DNA from: Portulaca oleracea
Taxonomy: Eukaryota; Streptophyta; Magnoliopsida; Caryophyllales; Portulacaceae
Direction: 5' to 3'
Length of the DNA: 64,000 bases
Assembly (NCBI GenBank): GCA_029582165.1
Contig: CM055877.1
Location: forward strand, 6,501,855-6,565,854
The notes beneath the pieces were generated by a model. The model made no database searches. It saw nothing but the letters and a program-made list of their open reading frames with translations, and had not been told where the DNA came from. Both the position numbers and the translations under genes were made by a program. This document shows positions 23,968 through 35,193 of the stretch, in pieces (the stretch's first letter is position 1; the number at the start of each line of letters is the position of its first letter).

Positions 23968-26215
23968 ACAGGATGACGTCTTGGAAAGCGAATGCGCTCT
24001 CGAAAGCTGGTAGAATTGGGCTTATACAATCAAATCTTGAATCACTCCCGGCTCACACAATGCAATGTTTCAGACTCCCTAAAACAGCTTGCCTCGGCCT
24101 TGACCGAATTAATAGAAACTTCTTTTGGAAGAAAAACAACGAGACCAATGGGATGGCTATGGTTGCATGGGATACGATTTGTCTACCTAAGGAATATGGT
24201 GGGCTGGGACTTAGACGAATAGAAGCTGTTAACCTAGCCTTTCAATGTAGACTTGCTTGGAAAATTTTAACTGGAGAATCTCTCTGGGCAAAGTTAATGA
24301 GACAAAAATACCTCAGATTAAATGACCTGTTTTCGTATAACAGTAAAAATACAGATTCTCCAGTGTGGAGAAATCTGTTGAAAATTCGGGATATTCTAAA
24401 GCAAGGTTTAAGATGGAGATTAGGGGATGGTAAATCCATTAAGTTTTGGACGGACAATTGGATTAATGACAAACCGCTTCAAGATTTATGTGGGCATAAC
24501 GTGGTAGACGATGAGGCATTAACTGTTGATAATTTTATTACTCAAGCTAAAACTTGGGATGTAGAAAAATTGAATAGCATAATACAAGACCCTGTTATTA
24601 TTCAAAAAATTTTAGGCATACCAATTACAATGGCAAACATGAATGATGAAGTTTGTTGGGGCCTTACTGGTGATGGCTCGTTTTCCACGAAAACGGCAAC
24701 TAGAATTATTCAAGATTGTATTAATCAGGAGGATAAATGGGAGTTCCGTTGGATTTGGAAAATTGATATCCCACCTAAACTTGGTATATCCCTGCGGCTT
24801 ATGCTTCACAAAGCCCTACCGACTCGAGGCACCCTGCTTCGAAGAGGACTGAATTTGGACCCCACCTGCCCCTTTCGTCTTGAGGATATTGAAAGTGATA
24901 GTCATCTGTTTTGGGAGTGCACAACAACCAGAAGAGTGTGGAGATTAGCAAGTCAACATGGCTGGATTGAAGATCTGGTAACGAATCATGGTACAAATTC
25001 CATTACTCAGTTTTTAGAGTCCAATCGTTCTGGGGACCATAACAGAGATTTAACTAGGGGCATTTTCCTTTTATGGACGATTTGGAAGAATAGGAATGAG
25101 GCTATCTTTCGAAATAAAATCTTTCGACCACTACAGAGTCTCATTCAAGCTAAAAGTAGAGCGGTTGAATGGAAAATCAGGAACAAAAACGAGGTAGATG
25201 ATTATGGTAGCAGTATCAAGGGGGGGTATACCAATCCTGTTTCTCTGGTTCGCTGGTATACCCCTCCTTTGGGAGTCGTCAAACTAAATTTCGACGGCTC
25301 TCTCATAAACAACTCGGTGGCAGGTGGCTTCATCATCCAGGATTGGAGGGGCGCGGTTATTGGAGGGGGAGCGAAGTACTATGGCGAGGCTCCAATTTTG
25401 GTGGCAGAGGCAAGGGCTTTGAGAGATGGGTTAGTTGCAGCTTCGACAGCTGGTTTCCAATATATTCACATAGAAGGCGATAATATGGTGGTAGACCTGG
25501 GCATTGAGCGGGTCGGGCTGGGCCGCGGGCCGGGTCAGACGGGCCGAAAATTTGTGACCCATCGACCCGAGCCCGGCCAGGCCCGTCCTTCGGGTCAAGT
25601 ATGTCGGCCCGAGCCCTTACCAGGCGGGCCGCGGGCCGGGTCAGCGGGCCAGTAATTGTGCAACTTAGATTTTTTTATTGAATTTTCCATGCATTTTAGG
25701 CCTACATATTGAGCGGGTCGGGTCAGGCGGGTCAGGCCGACCCAATTTCGGGATTTCTTTTTTTGTTTCTTTTAGCGGGTCGCGGGCCGGGTCGGGTCAC
25801 AGACCCTTGGCCCGAGCCCGGCCCGTCCATTCTTCGGGGCCCCGATCTTTTCGTGCCGGGTCGGGTCGCCTTCAAAAAACGCGACCTGGACCCGCAATTT
25901 TTCGGGGCGGGCCGGTCGGGTCCCCGACCCATTGCCCAGGTCTATATGGTGGTTATTCAGGCTCTAAAGGGTAACTATAAGATTCCGTGGCAAATCAAAG
26001 GTCTCATCCTGGATGCTCAAATTCTTCTTCAGCGTTTTCAAGAAGTAAAAGTTTTTCATATCTACCGCGAGGCCAACGCGGTCGCTGATTGGTTAGCTAA
26101 TCAAGGACATTCCAGAGGGGTTGGTGATGATACGACAATCCTTAATAATCCCAATCTCTGTAATTTAGTTAATCTAGATAGGGCGGGCCGATTTCTTATG
26201 AGAAGACATCGGTAG
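23968..26215 (+). pseudogene. LINE ORF2: C-terminal zinc-finger and RNase H region
   Basis: Continuation of ORF2 after the solo LTR. It opens with MTSWKANALSKAGR and NRNFFWKKN, typical of plant LINE C-terminal segments, then a zf-RVT-like region (WRWIWKIDIPPKLGISLRL, with CPFRLEDIESDSHLFWEC). An RNase H domain follows (VKLNFDGSLINNSVAGGFI, VAEARALRDGL, IEGDN). A MITE at 25493-25943 splits the RNase H domain. It resumes at 25954 (IQALKGN, VFHIYREANAVADWLANQGH) and stops at 26213-26215. RNase H is a known addition to many plant L1 elements. Confidence 0.92.
25493..25943. mobile_element. Mutator-like MITE, GC-rich, 451 bp
   Basis: Terminal inverted repeats begin AGACCTGGGCA at both ends and continue with CGGGTCGGG-like sequence. 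A perfect 10-bp duplication ATATGGTGGT flanks it (25483-25492 and 25944-25953), and its removal restores the LINE RNase H frame. A 9-11-bp duplication points to the Mutator superfamily. The interior is made of CGGGCCGGGTC-type units in both orientations and so can fold extensively. It has no transposase. The ORFs that cross it are composition artefacts. Confidence 0.88.
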
Positions 26216-26272
26216 TCTGCCGTTTACCCGCTTACCTTTATAAATAAAATAAAAAAATGTCACACATCCTGT

Positions 26273-28642
26273 CATGTTAGCTCAACGACGATTCTTTTTT
26301 AACTGGACAAAGTTTATCAATATGTCTACTAAGCTCCTACCTTACAGATAAATGTCTCAATAAATTTTACACGTCATAGAATAAAAATTAAGGTAGTACC
26401 AAATTGTTCATAACAATTATTAATATAATCCATCAATTTCACAATTTTCTCATATATAAATTTTTTATTTTTTATTTACCATGAATTGAACCCTGTGAAA
26501 ATGAGAGGTTTAAAGATGAGGATGGTTGCTTACTTGCCCACCACATCTTTAGTCAGTTCAACTACGAAAGTTGCATCACTTTGGTTGGAAATGTTCGTAA
26601 TATGAATTTCTTCAAAAAAAAATTAAATTGCAATTTTGTGATTTCTCATTATTTTTTAGTTTCTTATAATTCTTTTTGATTCATTGGAGTCATGTGCAAC
26701 AAAATTACTGATCTAAACATTCAATAGTAACTTAAATAGTAGATGTTTTTAAGTATCATATAATTATAATTCTAGTTTAGCATGCAGTTAACATATATTG
26801 CTAATATAAGTGTTTGAAGAAAATATGTTGCATAAGTTTTTAGTTAATGCATTAACCTTTTTTTTCTTTATGTATAGTTGTTGCGTCAGCCTGTTAATCT
26901 AAACTGGCATAGAAAGATACTAGATAAATTTCAAGGACAAAATTTGAAGGAGTATCATGATATACATCTTGCCTCAAGATGATTAATAATCATTTTGAAT
27001 TTTCTATATTTCACATTTTGTTAACTTTTAATAATATTTTCTCTAATAATTATGTATATTTATCAACTATAAGAATGTAATACTTATTTGCTAGGTCAAA
27101 AAATATAAATAGTAGCTAATTTAATCAATCATAGTAGAAAATACACATTTTATGCATACTTTTATATTTATGAAAAAATATAAATAAATAAATATTTTTA
27201 TATTGTTTATAGGTTATAATAACCCTCAAAATAATGAAACATACATTTATAATAATTTAAATACTTACATTTAATTTTATGAGTGATTTGGGTGAAATGC
27301 AAGATGGTTAAAACCATCTTACTGCAAGATGTTTATCATTTTCGTTTTGAAAATTCTACCATTGAATGCAACATTTGACTTTTAATGGTTAAATGCCAAC
27401 TTTATTAACGATTCCAAAACTACATTTGAGACAATAAACGATATTGATAAGGTCAATTGAAACATTAATTTATGAAATACTAATATTCGACCAATTAATA
27501 TTTTCACACAAGCTTAGGAGTTCAGATAACACATAGTAGTTTGAGGTAGTTGATAGTGGCCAGCTATAGGACGTAGTGCGTAGTTGTCGAGAATAGCATT
27601 TTTAAAAAATTAACATGTTCGATAAATTTAGTTGATGATCAGCTAACTTATTATAAGTTAGCATATAATAATATAACGAATCACAAAGATAAACTTTTCA
27701 AATATTAGTTTTGACTAACACTGTTTCAAACGTTAACTTCATTAACATTTGCTTAGAATTATTGGTTGAAACACTAGATATTACGTAGTACTAACTAGTC
27801 TATTGAATATAATATTTGACTAATTAATATTTTGATTTAGCTAAAAAAACTAAATGTTATTGTTGAATACATATTTAATCAAAAATATTAAAAATTATTC
27901 TAAATATTATTGTATTTTTCTTCTTTTTAATATTTGTGTATATATATATATTTACGAGAAATGATAAAAGTCTTGTGCAAGACACATATTTTGTGTCTTG
28001 TCATTATAGAAAATCTATATATTTGTGAATTAAATTGGAAAAAAGTTACATTATTGACTTCTATAACTATAATAATATATATAAATTGTATACAATCACA
28101 CTTTTATCTATATTTTTAAAAATTTACAAAAAAGCGTCTAAAATATGCCCAACGGATGGGGTTCATTCGTTAGGGTGTCAATTTTAATTGTTGGCATAGC
28201 CAACACATTCCAAGCTTCTTATAATTGATAATTAATAGTATCTGTAAAAAAATTGGGGTTAAAAACGATAATAAGTATTGATTTTATAAGGGAGAAGATA
28301 TTTAAGGAGTGTCTTGAGGCAAGACACTTATCATCACCCTTTACTTTGAAGACAAAAATTTAAAAGAATCACAACTTGTCTTTCACATGATCATGTCACC
28401 AAAGTTCATAAATAATTTTTCGACTATATGTCTGGTACAAAATTGACCTGATAAAATTATTTAAATTATTTTTGGGGATTCTCTAATTTTTTGGATTTAT
28501 TATTTCTTGTGCTGTGGTCCTTTAAATTTCAACTTCAACGCTTAGCTGACAGACGCAATGGTGAACGCGGAAATTCTCTGTTTCCCATAATTTCTCATCA
28601 ATTTTTGTAATGAGGCTTGCGATTTGCAGCTGTGAAACACTT
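26273..28642. other. AT-rich intergenic region
   Basis: No gene signal. Short motifs around CTTG..CAAG (for example 26968-26983, 27300-27335) recur in this stretch. A candidate MITE is listed separately at 27958-28340. Confidence 0.5.
27958..28340. repeat. Possible MITE with imperfect inverted ends
   Basis: The left end contains GATAAAAGTCTTGTGCAAGACAC and the right end, reverse complemented, GATAAGTGTCTTGCCTC followed by AAGACAC. The boundaries and target duplication are not clear, so this is tentative. Confidence 0.35.
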
Positions 28643-28884
28643 TACTCCGTTGTATATTAATTATCTTCTTTGAAAATTGTACAGTCAAATTCTAAAAATT
28701 TTGACCATAAATTTTTCAATATATACAATGAATTGTTATATAAAATTATCACCATTAAATTCGTAACGAAAAATACTATTATACAAGTATAATATTGCAA
28801 TTGTTAATAACATATCAATCAAAGAGTGATATTGGAGACCGTGAAAGTAAAAAATATGACAATTAATATGGAACGGAGGGAGTA
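28643..28884. mobile_element. Stowaway-like MITE
   Basis: The right end reads GGAACGGAGGGAGTA and the left end TACTCCGTTGTATATTAATTA. Reverse complementing the right end gives TACTCCCTCCGTTCC then ATATTAATTGTCA, so the left copy has a 4-base deletion. TA at each end is the expected Tc1/mariner target. No coding capacity. Confidence 0.82.
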
Positions 28885-29143
28885 TTTAATTTCAATTATT
28901 TTTTCCTCATCTACACTTGCTAATATTAGTACTAAATACAATAGGAATATAAATAATTATCATTCAATTTATTAAATATACCCTTACTATTTATGCCAAC
29001 TCACTGACAATTTTTTTTCTCCTGCCACTTGTTAATAATGAAAAATTAACAATTGTAGTCGTCTATCCTAGTGATTCACATGCATTGATGTAATATATAC
29101 TATGAATTCTATAAAATAATATACTATGAAACACTAAATATAG

Positions 29144-29408
29144 TATTTTCTCTATTTCAAAAAAATTGTCCATGTTTAATTAATTAATGAGATAAAATTT
29201 AGTAAAATTTGATCGTTAATTTATCAAATTATATGTTCAGTTAATGTATAAAACAACCATCATTAGATATGTAATGAAAAATATTTTTACTTAAATAATG
29301 TTATAAGACTTGTTAAAATAAAACGTGAAAAAAAATCAGTGTTCAAAATATTGCATTGAAAACTATAAAAAGGGAAAGTGGACAATTTTGTTTGGGACGG
29401 AGGGAATA
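29144..29408. mobile_element. Stowaway-like MITE
   Basis: The left end (TATTTTCTCTATTTC, then AAAAATTGTCCA) and the right end read in reverse (TATTCCCTCCGTCCC, then AACAAAATTGTCCA) form inverted repeats with TA targets. It is a relative of the element at 28643, with CTCCCTCCG-type ends. The left end is more diverged. Confidence 0.78.
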
Positions 29409-29849
29409 TATAAACTATATGGAACTATATTTTTTATTAAGTACTGGATTTGGGGGGGGGGGTTCAATAAAGGCTTTTATAATCATTAATTACACAACAA
29501 TTGTTAAACTTCTTATAACTAATAATAGATTCTAACCATCATAAATATTCTTTTTTTCAAAAATCATTACAAATAATAATTTAATGAAAATTACTCACTC
29601 TCTTTTTAAATGAGTTGTGGAGGTGGTGAAAAAAACAACATCCCAAAAGATTATGAAATAATTTAAGAAGATATTATTTAAATATTCTTAATGAAAATGA
29701 ACTTTTGAGGTTAATTCAATATGAATAAAATAAAAAATAATAATTATATATCATTGATATTAAAAAATGACATATTATACAACATGGAAAAAATTAATTA
29801 AAAAGTTGAACAAACAAAAAACGTAACAGATAGTGATAACTGCGTTTCA

Positions 29850-31296
29850 TGACTATATTTTTAGGGGTTTTTAATAGTGAATTAGGGAGAGTTTTATGTG
29901 TGAACCTTGATTTTTATTCCAATTTCCCTACTATACTTGGTGTTGTTGTTTTGATGTGAATTTGTAAGTTTTGAGGCCAAAACACCAACTTTCTCTCAAC
30001 TTCAGGCAAGAGTGAATATACCACGGACCTCTACATGTCAAACCCAAACCGTGGTATAAATTTGGTACGGAAAGGAGCAAGGAACTGGCGTGACAACCTG
30101 GGCGGCTGAGGTGGTGGCCACGGTCCGTGGCGGTTCAGCTCCTTGTGCCCAACTCATTTTTTGCGAAGGAAAGAAGAAAGAAACGAAACAGTGGCAACCT
30201 CGGGCAGCCCGTGGTGATCACCAATGTCCATGTACGGACTGTACGGACCGAGGCGGACTGCCTATGTAGAGCGGTTGTTTTCGCGAGTAGAAAAGGATGG
30301 AAGCGACGGTTTTTCAAGGGGGAGTCATTTTCTATCAGTTTTCCTTCATTCTTTGGCCGTCAAGGAGAGAAAAGAGAGCCTTAATACTTCCATTCTACTC
30401 CTCTTCCCCACCATCAAGATTCAAGACCGAATCGATTCAAGAGAAACCAAGATCAAGATTCGCAAAGGAAAGGAGTAACGTTCGCGGAGAAGGTTCTACC
30501 CCGGATCGAAAGGCTCGACGGGTTGTATTCTTCGCAATTCTATTCTTTCTTTTCGACTTTCTTCTTAGTTTTAAGAATTAATTATGATGTTTGGAACTTA
30601 TGTCGTGTTTTCATTGAATATGAGTGAGTAGTTTCTTTGAATTCTAGGGTTTTGCAACCCGAAACAATGTAGTTTGATTTAATATTATTAGTTTGTGCAT
30701 GAATTCTTGATTAGATTCAATAGAAGGTTGTGTTTTCCATGTTTATGAGTATTCTTAAGGCCTTGGATATTTGTAAGTTTGAGATTAACCTGAGAAGTAC
30801 TGAAAGGTGAATTAGGGTAATCTGACTACCAACCTGTCTACCTAGGATTGCGAAAGTTGAAAAAAGAGTAGTGAACTAGGGAATCATTAGATAATCTGAC
30901 CTTTTGAGACCTTCAATTCTGTTTAACCTAAAAGGCACACGAAAGTTGTTGATTAGGTTGTTTAGAATAATTCTATTTAGCATCGAAAGGGCGATAGGAT
31001 TTAGAGGTTATCGATTCTTGATTCATTCTTGAATGTATGATTGTGCAAGCTAGGTTTTAGTAATCAAACTCGTTGTTAGGTTAACATCTCCCTAGAAATC
31101 TTTCTCTCTTGATTAGAATATTTGATTGATTTTTCCTTGCTTTATTAGTTGATTAGTTGATAAACATTTTCCAAAACCTAAAATCTGATTAGCTTAGCAA
31201 TCGCGATAGAGATTAGTTTATTGAGCTGCTAAGTGAGTCCCTATGGGATCGACCTTGACGTGCTACTATGTACATCGTGCGCTTGCGGCCCTGTCA
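29850..31296 (+). mobile_element. Tat/Athila-type Ty3/gypsy LTR
   Basis: The 3' end (CCCTGTCA at 31289-31296) is followed by AGTTT and TGGCGCCATTGCCGGGGA, the diagnostic primer-binding-site region of plant Tat/Athila elements. The 5' boundary is inferred at TGACTATATTTTTAGGGG (29850) by comparison with the solo LTR at 22200. A TATA-like GGTATAAATT lies near 30053, followed by GC-rich palindromes. I found no matching right LTR or pol, so this is a fragment. The ORFs in 30127-30581 show no homology I recognise. Confidence 0.72.
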
Positions 31297-31302
31297 AGTT
31301 TT

Positions 31303-31320
31303 TGGCGCCATTGCCGGGGA
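31303..31320 (+). other. Primer-binding site, Tat/Athila type
   Basis: TGGCGCCATTGCCGGGGA, six bases after the LTR end. The internal region can be followed only about 100 bp further, through a T/C-rich tract to about 31400. Confidence 0.85.
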
Positions 31321-31419
31321 CTCTGTCCCTAGTAGTCGGTAAATGAACCTCTTAGGTTGACTAAGCTGTTTTCTGTTTTTTCTTTTCTTTTCTTAGATCT
31401 TTTATAAAAAAAAATGACA

Positions 31420-32242
31420 ATTCTTGATTTTCCCCAATTTGAGCAGAAATTGTTTTGGCACTATTAACATACTTTAATCATATAATTGAACCAAAATACA
31501 CACCATCACTCTATTATAGAATTGAAATTGTAACTCTACAAAGTACAAACATGCTATTCGTGAATTAATAAGGCATGCAGTGACGTAATTTAATAAAAGA
31601 CCCTAAAATTTGACTTTTTTGAAGGTACTACTGATAAAATTCCTAATGAAAAGTTGGCAATGTGTTAGATTTTGACATGATAAGTTCTACTTATCCTTAT
31701 CTTCCACTCGAATCTTCATCATGTATTCTCTCCAGCCTGTTACTATATACAAAGATCAAACAATAGGATGGATAATTTTCAAACCATCATAAAGGTAGGG
31801 CTCTTTTTGATAAATATATATATAAAAAGGGTTGTTCATTGCACAAAGCGTTTCTGGAAGAGGGGTCTAGGGAAGGGTCCTACAAAGTATTGTAATGGAG
31901 GATATCAACAATTTGTCTAGAGCATATTTCAGGGGATCAACTTTCGATTCATTTTTTTTATATAAAAAAAATGGGTTTCAATGTATATTATTCTGAATTT
32001 TCTGTGAACGCAGATAAAAAGCTAGCGACAATGGCAATAGTGGCGATAATTGTGTCACAGATGGGCGATGGCAGCAGAGGTAACTATGATGGCGGTGGCC
32101 GATAAAAGTCCAATCCTTGATTTGAAATTGGATGACTGAAATTAGTCATACTCATATACTTGTCATGGGTCCGAGTCCTGAAAGCAGACTCTTGCAGAAA
32201 TACAAAGTAAGATCTGCATACATTACATCTTTGTGGAACACC
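31420..32242. other. Intergenic, possible SINE-derived fragment at its end
   Basis: AT-rich DNA without genes. At about 32160-32237 the sequence (GGGTCCGAGTCCTGAAAGC, then CTCTTGCAGAAATACAAAGT) resembles the body of plant tRNA-derived SINEs, and the copia element at 32243 interrupts it. I offer the SINE identity only as a suggestion. Confidence 0.35.
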
Positions 32243-33063
32243 TGTTGGTTTTTTAGGCTCCCCTTTTCAAGTCCCACATCGATGGGTTTGAGAAGTGGAG
32301 GGGAGTTGGAGGCTATAAATAAAACCTTCCTCCTCCTTTGTTTATCACAACACAAACGCTTATTCTTTATACTACTAGAGAAATTTAGATGTTGTCTTGG
32401 AGATCTCTCTAGTGATAGTATGAGAGGAATGAGAGTGTGAGAAAAATATTGTATGGTGTAATAATTTCCATATAGTGAATATTTTTCTGGTGGTTCGTGG
32501 TTTTTATCCCAATTGGGGGAGTTTTTCCACGTTAAATCCTGTGTTGTTATTCTCTATAAATTTTCTTGTTATTTTCTGCTTGAAAGTGATCTTGGCGGGG
32601 TGGGAAAAATAGCAGTTTTTCCCCAACAAGTGGTATCAGAGCCAAGGTTCATGCTCGAGTATGCTGTGGTTGCGCTTAATCTGATCTTCCACATCAGAAA
32701 AGAAGTTCTTTCGCTGTGTTGAAGCCAAGGCTGAAGAATAATTCTTTTGAAATTTTAGTATGCTCCGTGGTTGCACTTTGTCTGATCTTCCACATCAGAA
32801 AAAATTTTTGAATAAGAATTATTATTAAGCAGAAGTTCTGTCTCGGTGGAATAGCAAGTGGAGTTTGATTCCGGTGGAGTTTGCTATTCTGATAGAATTG
32901 TTTTGAGGTACTTGTGTATTTGGAAATAGTGAAGAAATACGATCTAAAGAGGTTCTGGTTAAAGAAAGATTTGGTTCTATTGTGATCCATCTCTTTTCTA
33001 AGAACTAATTTAGTGGGTATTTTTTTTATAACTATTTTGTCCATTTGAGTACTGATAAACAAT

Positions 33064-33866
33064 ATGGGGACAAAATTTGAGATTGAGAAATTTGATGGGA
33101 GAATTATTTTGGCTTGTGGCAAGTGCAAGTCAAAGATGTGTTAATCCAATCTGGATTATACAAGGCGTTGAAAGGTAGACCAACAAGTGAATCTAAGAGC
33201 GATAAAGACTCTGGAAAATCCAAAATTAGTGATGAAGAATGGGAAGAGCTAGACATGAGAGCGGCAAGCCAGATTCGCTTGTGTTTGGCTAAAAATGTTC
33301 TAGCTAATGTGATTGGATTATCTACAACTAAGGAGTTGTAGGAGAAACTTGAAGAGTTGTACCAAACTAAAAGTATTTCAAATAGGTTATATTTGAAGGA
33401 GCAATTTCATAAATTGCAAATGGAGGAAGGTACAACTATTTCTGACCATCTGAGTGTTTTGAATGGGATTGTTTCTGATCTGGAGTCTATTGAAGTGAAG
33501 ATTGATGATGAAGACAAGGCACTTCGACTCATCTGGTCTCTTCCATCTTCCTACAAGCACATGCAACCCATTTTAATGTATGGGAAGGATACTGTGGTTT
33601 TCTCAGAAGTGACAAGCAAATTGATTTATGAGGAAAAGAGGTTGAAGAATGGAGATGAAAAATCTCAAGAAGATTCAGCTCTTGTTGTTAAAGGCAAATG
33701 GAAGGAAAATAAAAGCTCTAAGAAAAAGATCATCTGCTGGATTTGTGGTCAACCAGGACATCCTAAATCTAAATGTCCAAATAATGGGGCTAGTTCGGCT
33801 AGAAGCTCCAAAGAAATTGCTGCCAATGTTGTCTCCCTGGGAGAGGGGGATGATATTTCTTTGTAA
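33064..33866 (+). pseudogene. copia gag, broken
   Basis: The ATG at 33064 begins MGTKFEIEKFDG, a usual copia gag start. A frameshift near 33105 moves the reading to another frame (VQVKDVLIQSGLYKALKG, then SDEEWEELD). An in-frame TAG near 33340 interrupts it again. The rest (33357-33866) has the helical gag region (LYLKEQFHKLQMEEG, IWSLPSSYKHM) and an intact CX2CX4HX4C knuckle, CWICGQPGHPKSKC. It then ends at GDDISL, with no protease. The intact zinc knuckle contrasts with the altered one at 15240. Confidence 0.92.
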
Positions 33867-34630
33867 AGAAATATGAAAATCCTCATGGCATGAATGCTAC
33901 CCTTAAAAATTGTCATGGACGAGGATGTTAATTGGTAGTTGGTCCACAGGTTTGCACATGGGCATTGGTTAACAAGAGATGCAAGATGTGTGGTGGAAAG
34001 TATGTCGATGGCTAATGAACTCTCAAGAAGTTAACAAGAGAGTTGCACCATAAATTATTAGCAGATTTTTCGACATGTGCCGAAACTAAAATTCTTGAAA
34101 TAGGAAGTGAATTCAAGTGAAAATTCCTGAATTGATGGGATTCAATCTAGGTGGAGATACTCTTTATGGTGAGAGTATGATAATTCTTGAACTAAGAATT
34201 ATGATTGTCAGTAGCAGACAATGTGAAAGTTGCAGCTGTGCATAGTTGATCGAGTTTTGAGTTAGGTGGAGAATTGATTCTGTTATGTATAGCTGGATAA
34301 CTAATGATCAAAAGATTGTATTTTTTTTTCTTCTTTTTTTTTGTAAAAGATGAAGATTTGTATTTGGTGGGACTTGAAGTTGAGCCAAGGTGGAGATTTG
34401 TTGGTTTTTTAGGCTCCCCTTTTCAAGTCCCACATCGGTGGGATTGAGAAGTGGAGGGGAGTTGGAGGCTATAAATAAAGCCTTCCTCCTCCTTTGTTTA
34501 TCACAACACAAACACTTATTCTTTATACTACTAGAGAAATTTAGATGTTGTCTTGGAGATCTCTCTAGTGATAGTATGAGAGGAATGAGAGTGTGAGAAA
34601 AATATTGTATGGTGTAATAATTTCCATATA

Positions 34631-35031
34631 GGGTGTGTTTGGTTGGGATGAAAATCATTTTCTGGAAAATGGTTTTCCAATTTTCCGGTGTTTGGTGATC
34701 GGAAAATGGAGAAAACCATTTTCCAAGAAAATGATTTTCCCCCACCCCTTTGTAAATTATTTTCTTAACTCCAACATCAGGGAAACCATTTTCTCCCTCT
34801 CCCCCCTATTCTCTTTCTCTCTCTCTCTCTTTCTCTCTCCTACTCTCTTTACACGCATTTTAATCATTGTCTCCTTATTATCAAACATGTGACAATCGTT
34901 TTCTAGGAAAATGATTTTTCTGTGTACCAAACACAGGAAAATATCAAATGAAAATTCATTTTCTAAGAAAATCATTTTCCAAGGAAAATCATTTTCCTAG
35001 AAAACAGTTTTCCTTTGCACCAAACACACCC
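34631..35031. mobile_element. PIF/Harbinger-like MITE in copia 3' LTR
   Basis: Ends are GGGTGTGTTTGG and CCAAACACACCC. The 3-bp sequence ATA is repeated on each side (34628-34630, 35032-35034), and the matching 5' LTR has a single ATA there, which proves an insertion. Three-base duplications and GG-starting ends suggest PIF/Harbinger. The interior repeats GGAAAATCATTTTCC-like palindromes and contains a CT-rich microsatellite at about 34795-34845. Confidence 0.9.
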
Positions 35032-35193
35032 ATAGTGAATATTTTTCTGGTGGTCCGTGGTTTTTATCCCAATTGGGGGAGTTTTTCCACGTTAAATCCT
35101 GTGTTGTTATTCTCTATAAATTTTCTTGTTATTTTCTGCTTGAAAGTGATCTTGGCGGGGTGGGAAAAATAGCAGTTTTTCCCCAACAACACC

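Larger units (their letters stand above)
20104..26256 (+). mobile_element. L1-type LINE, 5'-truncated, with nested insertions
   Basis: The element starts abruptly inside the endonuclease domain and ends in an A-rich tail (TAAATAAAATAAAAAAA, to 26256). A 16-bp duplication flanks it: ATGTCACACATCTTGT at 20088-20103 and the same with one change at 26257-26272. This is the signature of target-primed reverse transcription with 5' truncation. Removing the solo LTR (22200-23967) and the MITE (25493-25943) leaves about 3.9 kb of ORF2 sequence. Multiple stops make it inactive. Confidence 0.95.
32243..35188 (+). mobile_element. Ty1/copia element, internally deleted
   Basis: 5' LTR 32243-32628 (386 bp; TGTTGGTTTTTTAGGC to CCCCAACA) and 3' LTR 34399-35188, which would be about 386 bp without its 401-bp MITE and the extra ATA. 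The primer-binding site TGGTATCAGAGCC is at 32631-32643 and the purine-rich AAGGTGGAGATTT directly precedes the 3' LTR. A perfect ACACC duplication flanks it (32238-32242, 35189-35193). The 1.77-kb interior holds a broken gag and no protease, integrase or RT. The LTRs are nearly identical by eye, suggesting a fairly recent insertion. Confidence 0.95.

Noticed and set aside
25678..26215. Long ORFs rich in Gly, Arg and Pro
   Set aside because: They run through the GC-rich MITE (25493-25943) into LINE RNase H; their length comes from low stop-codon frequency in GC-rich repeats.
29452..29462. G homopolymer as a biological signal
   Set aside because: A run of about 11 G next to a MITE is more simply a homopolymer expansion or a sequencing uncertainty.
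30127..30581. Overlapping ORFs of 80-95 codons
   Set aside because: They lie inside a Tat/Athila LTR, overlap on both strands and show no family signature.
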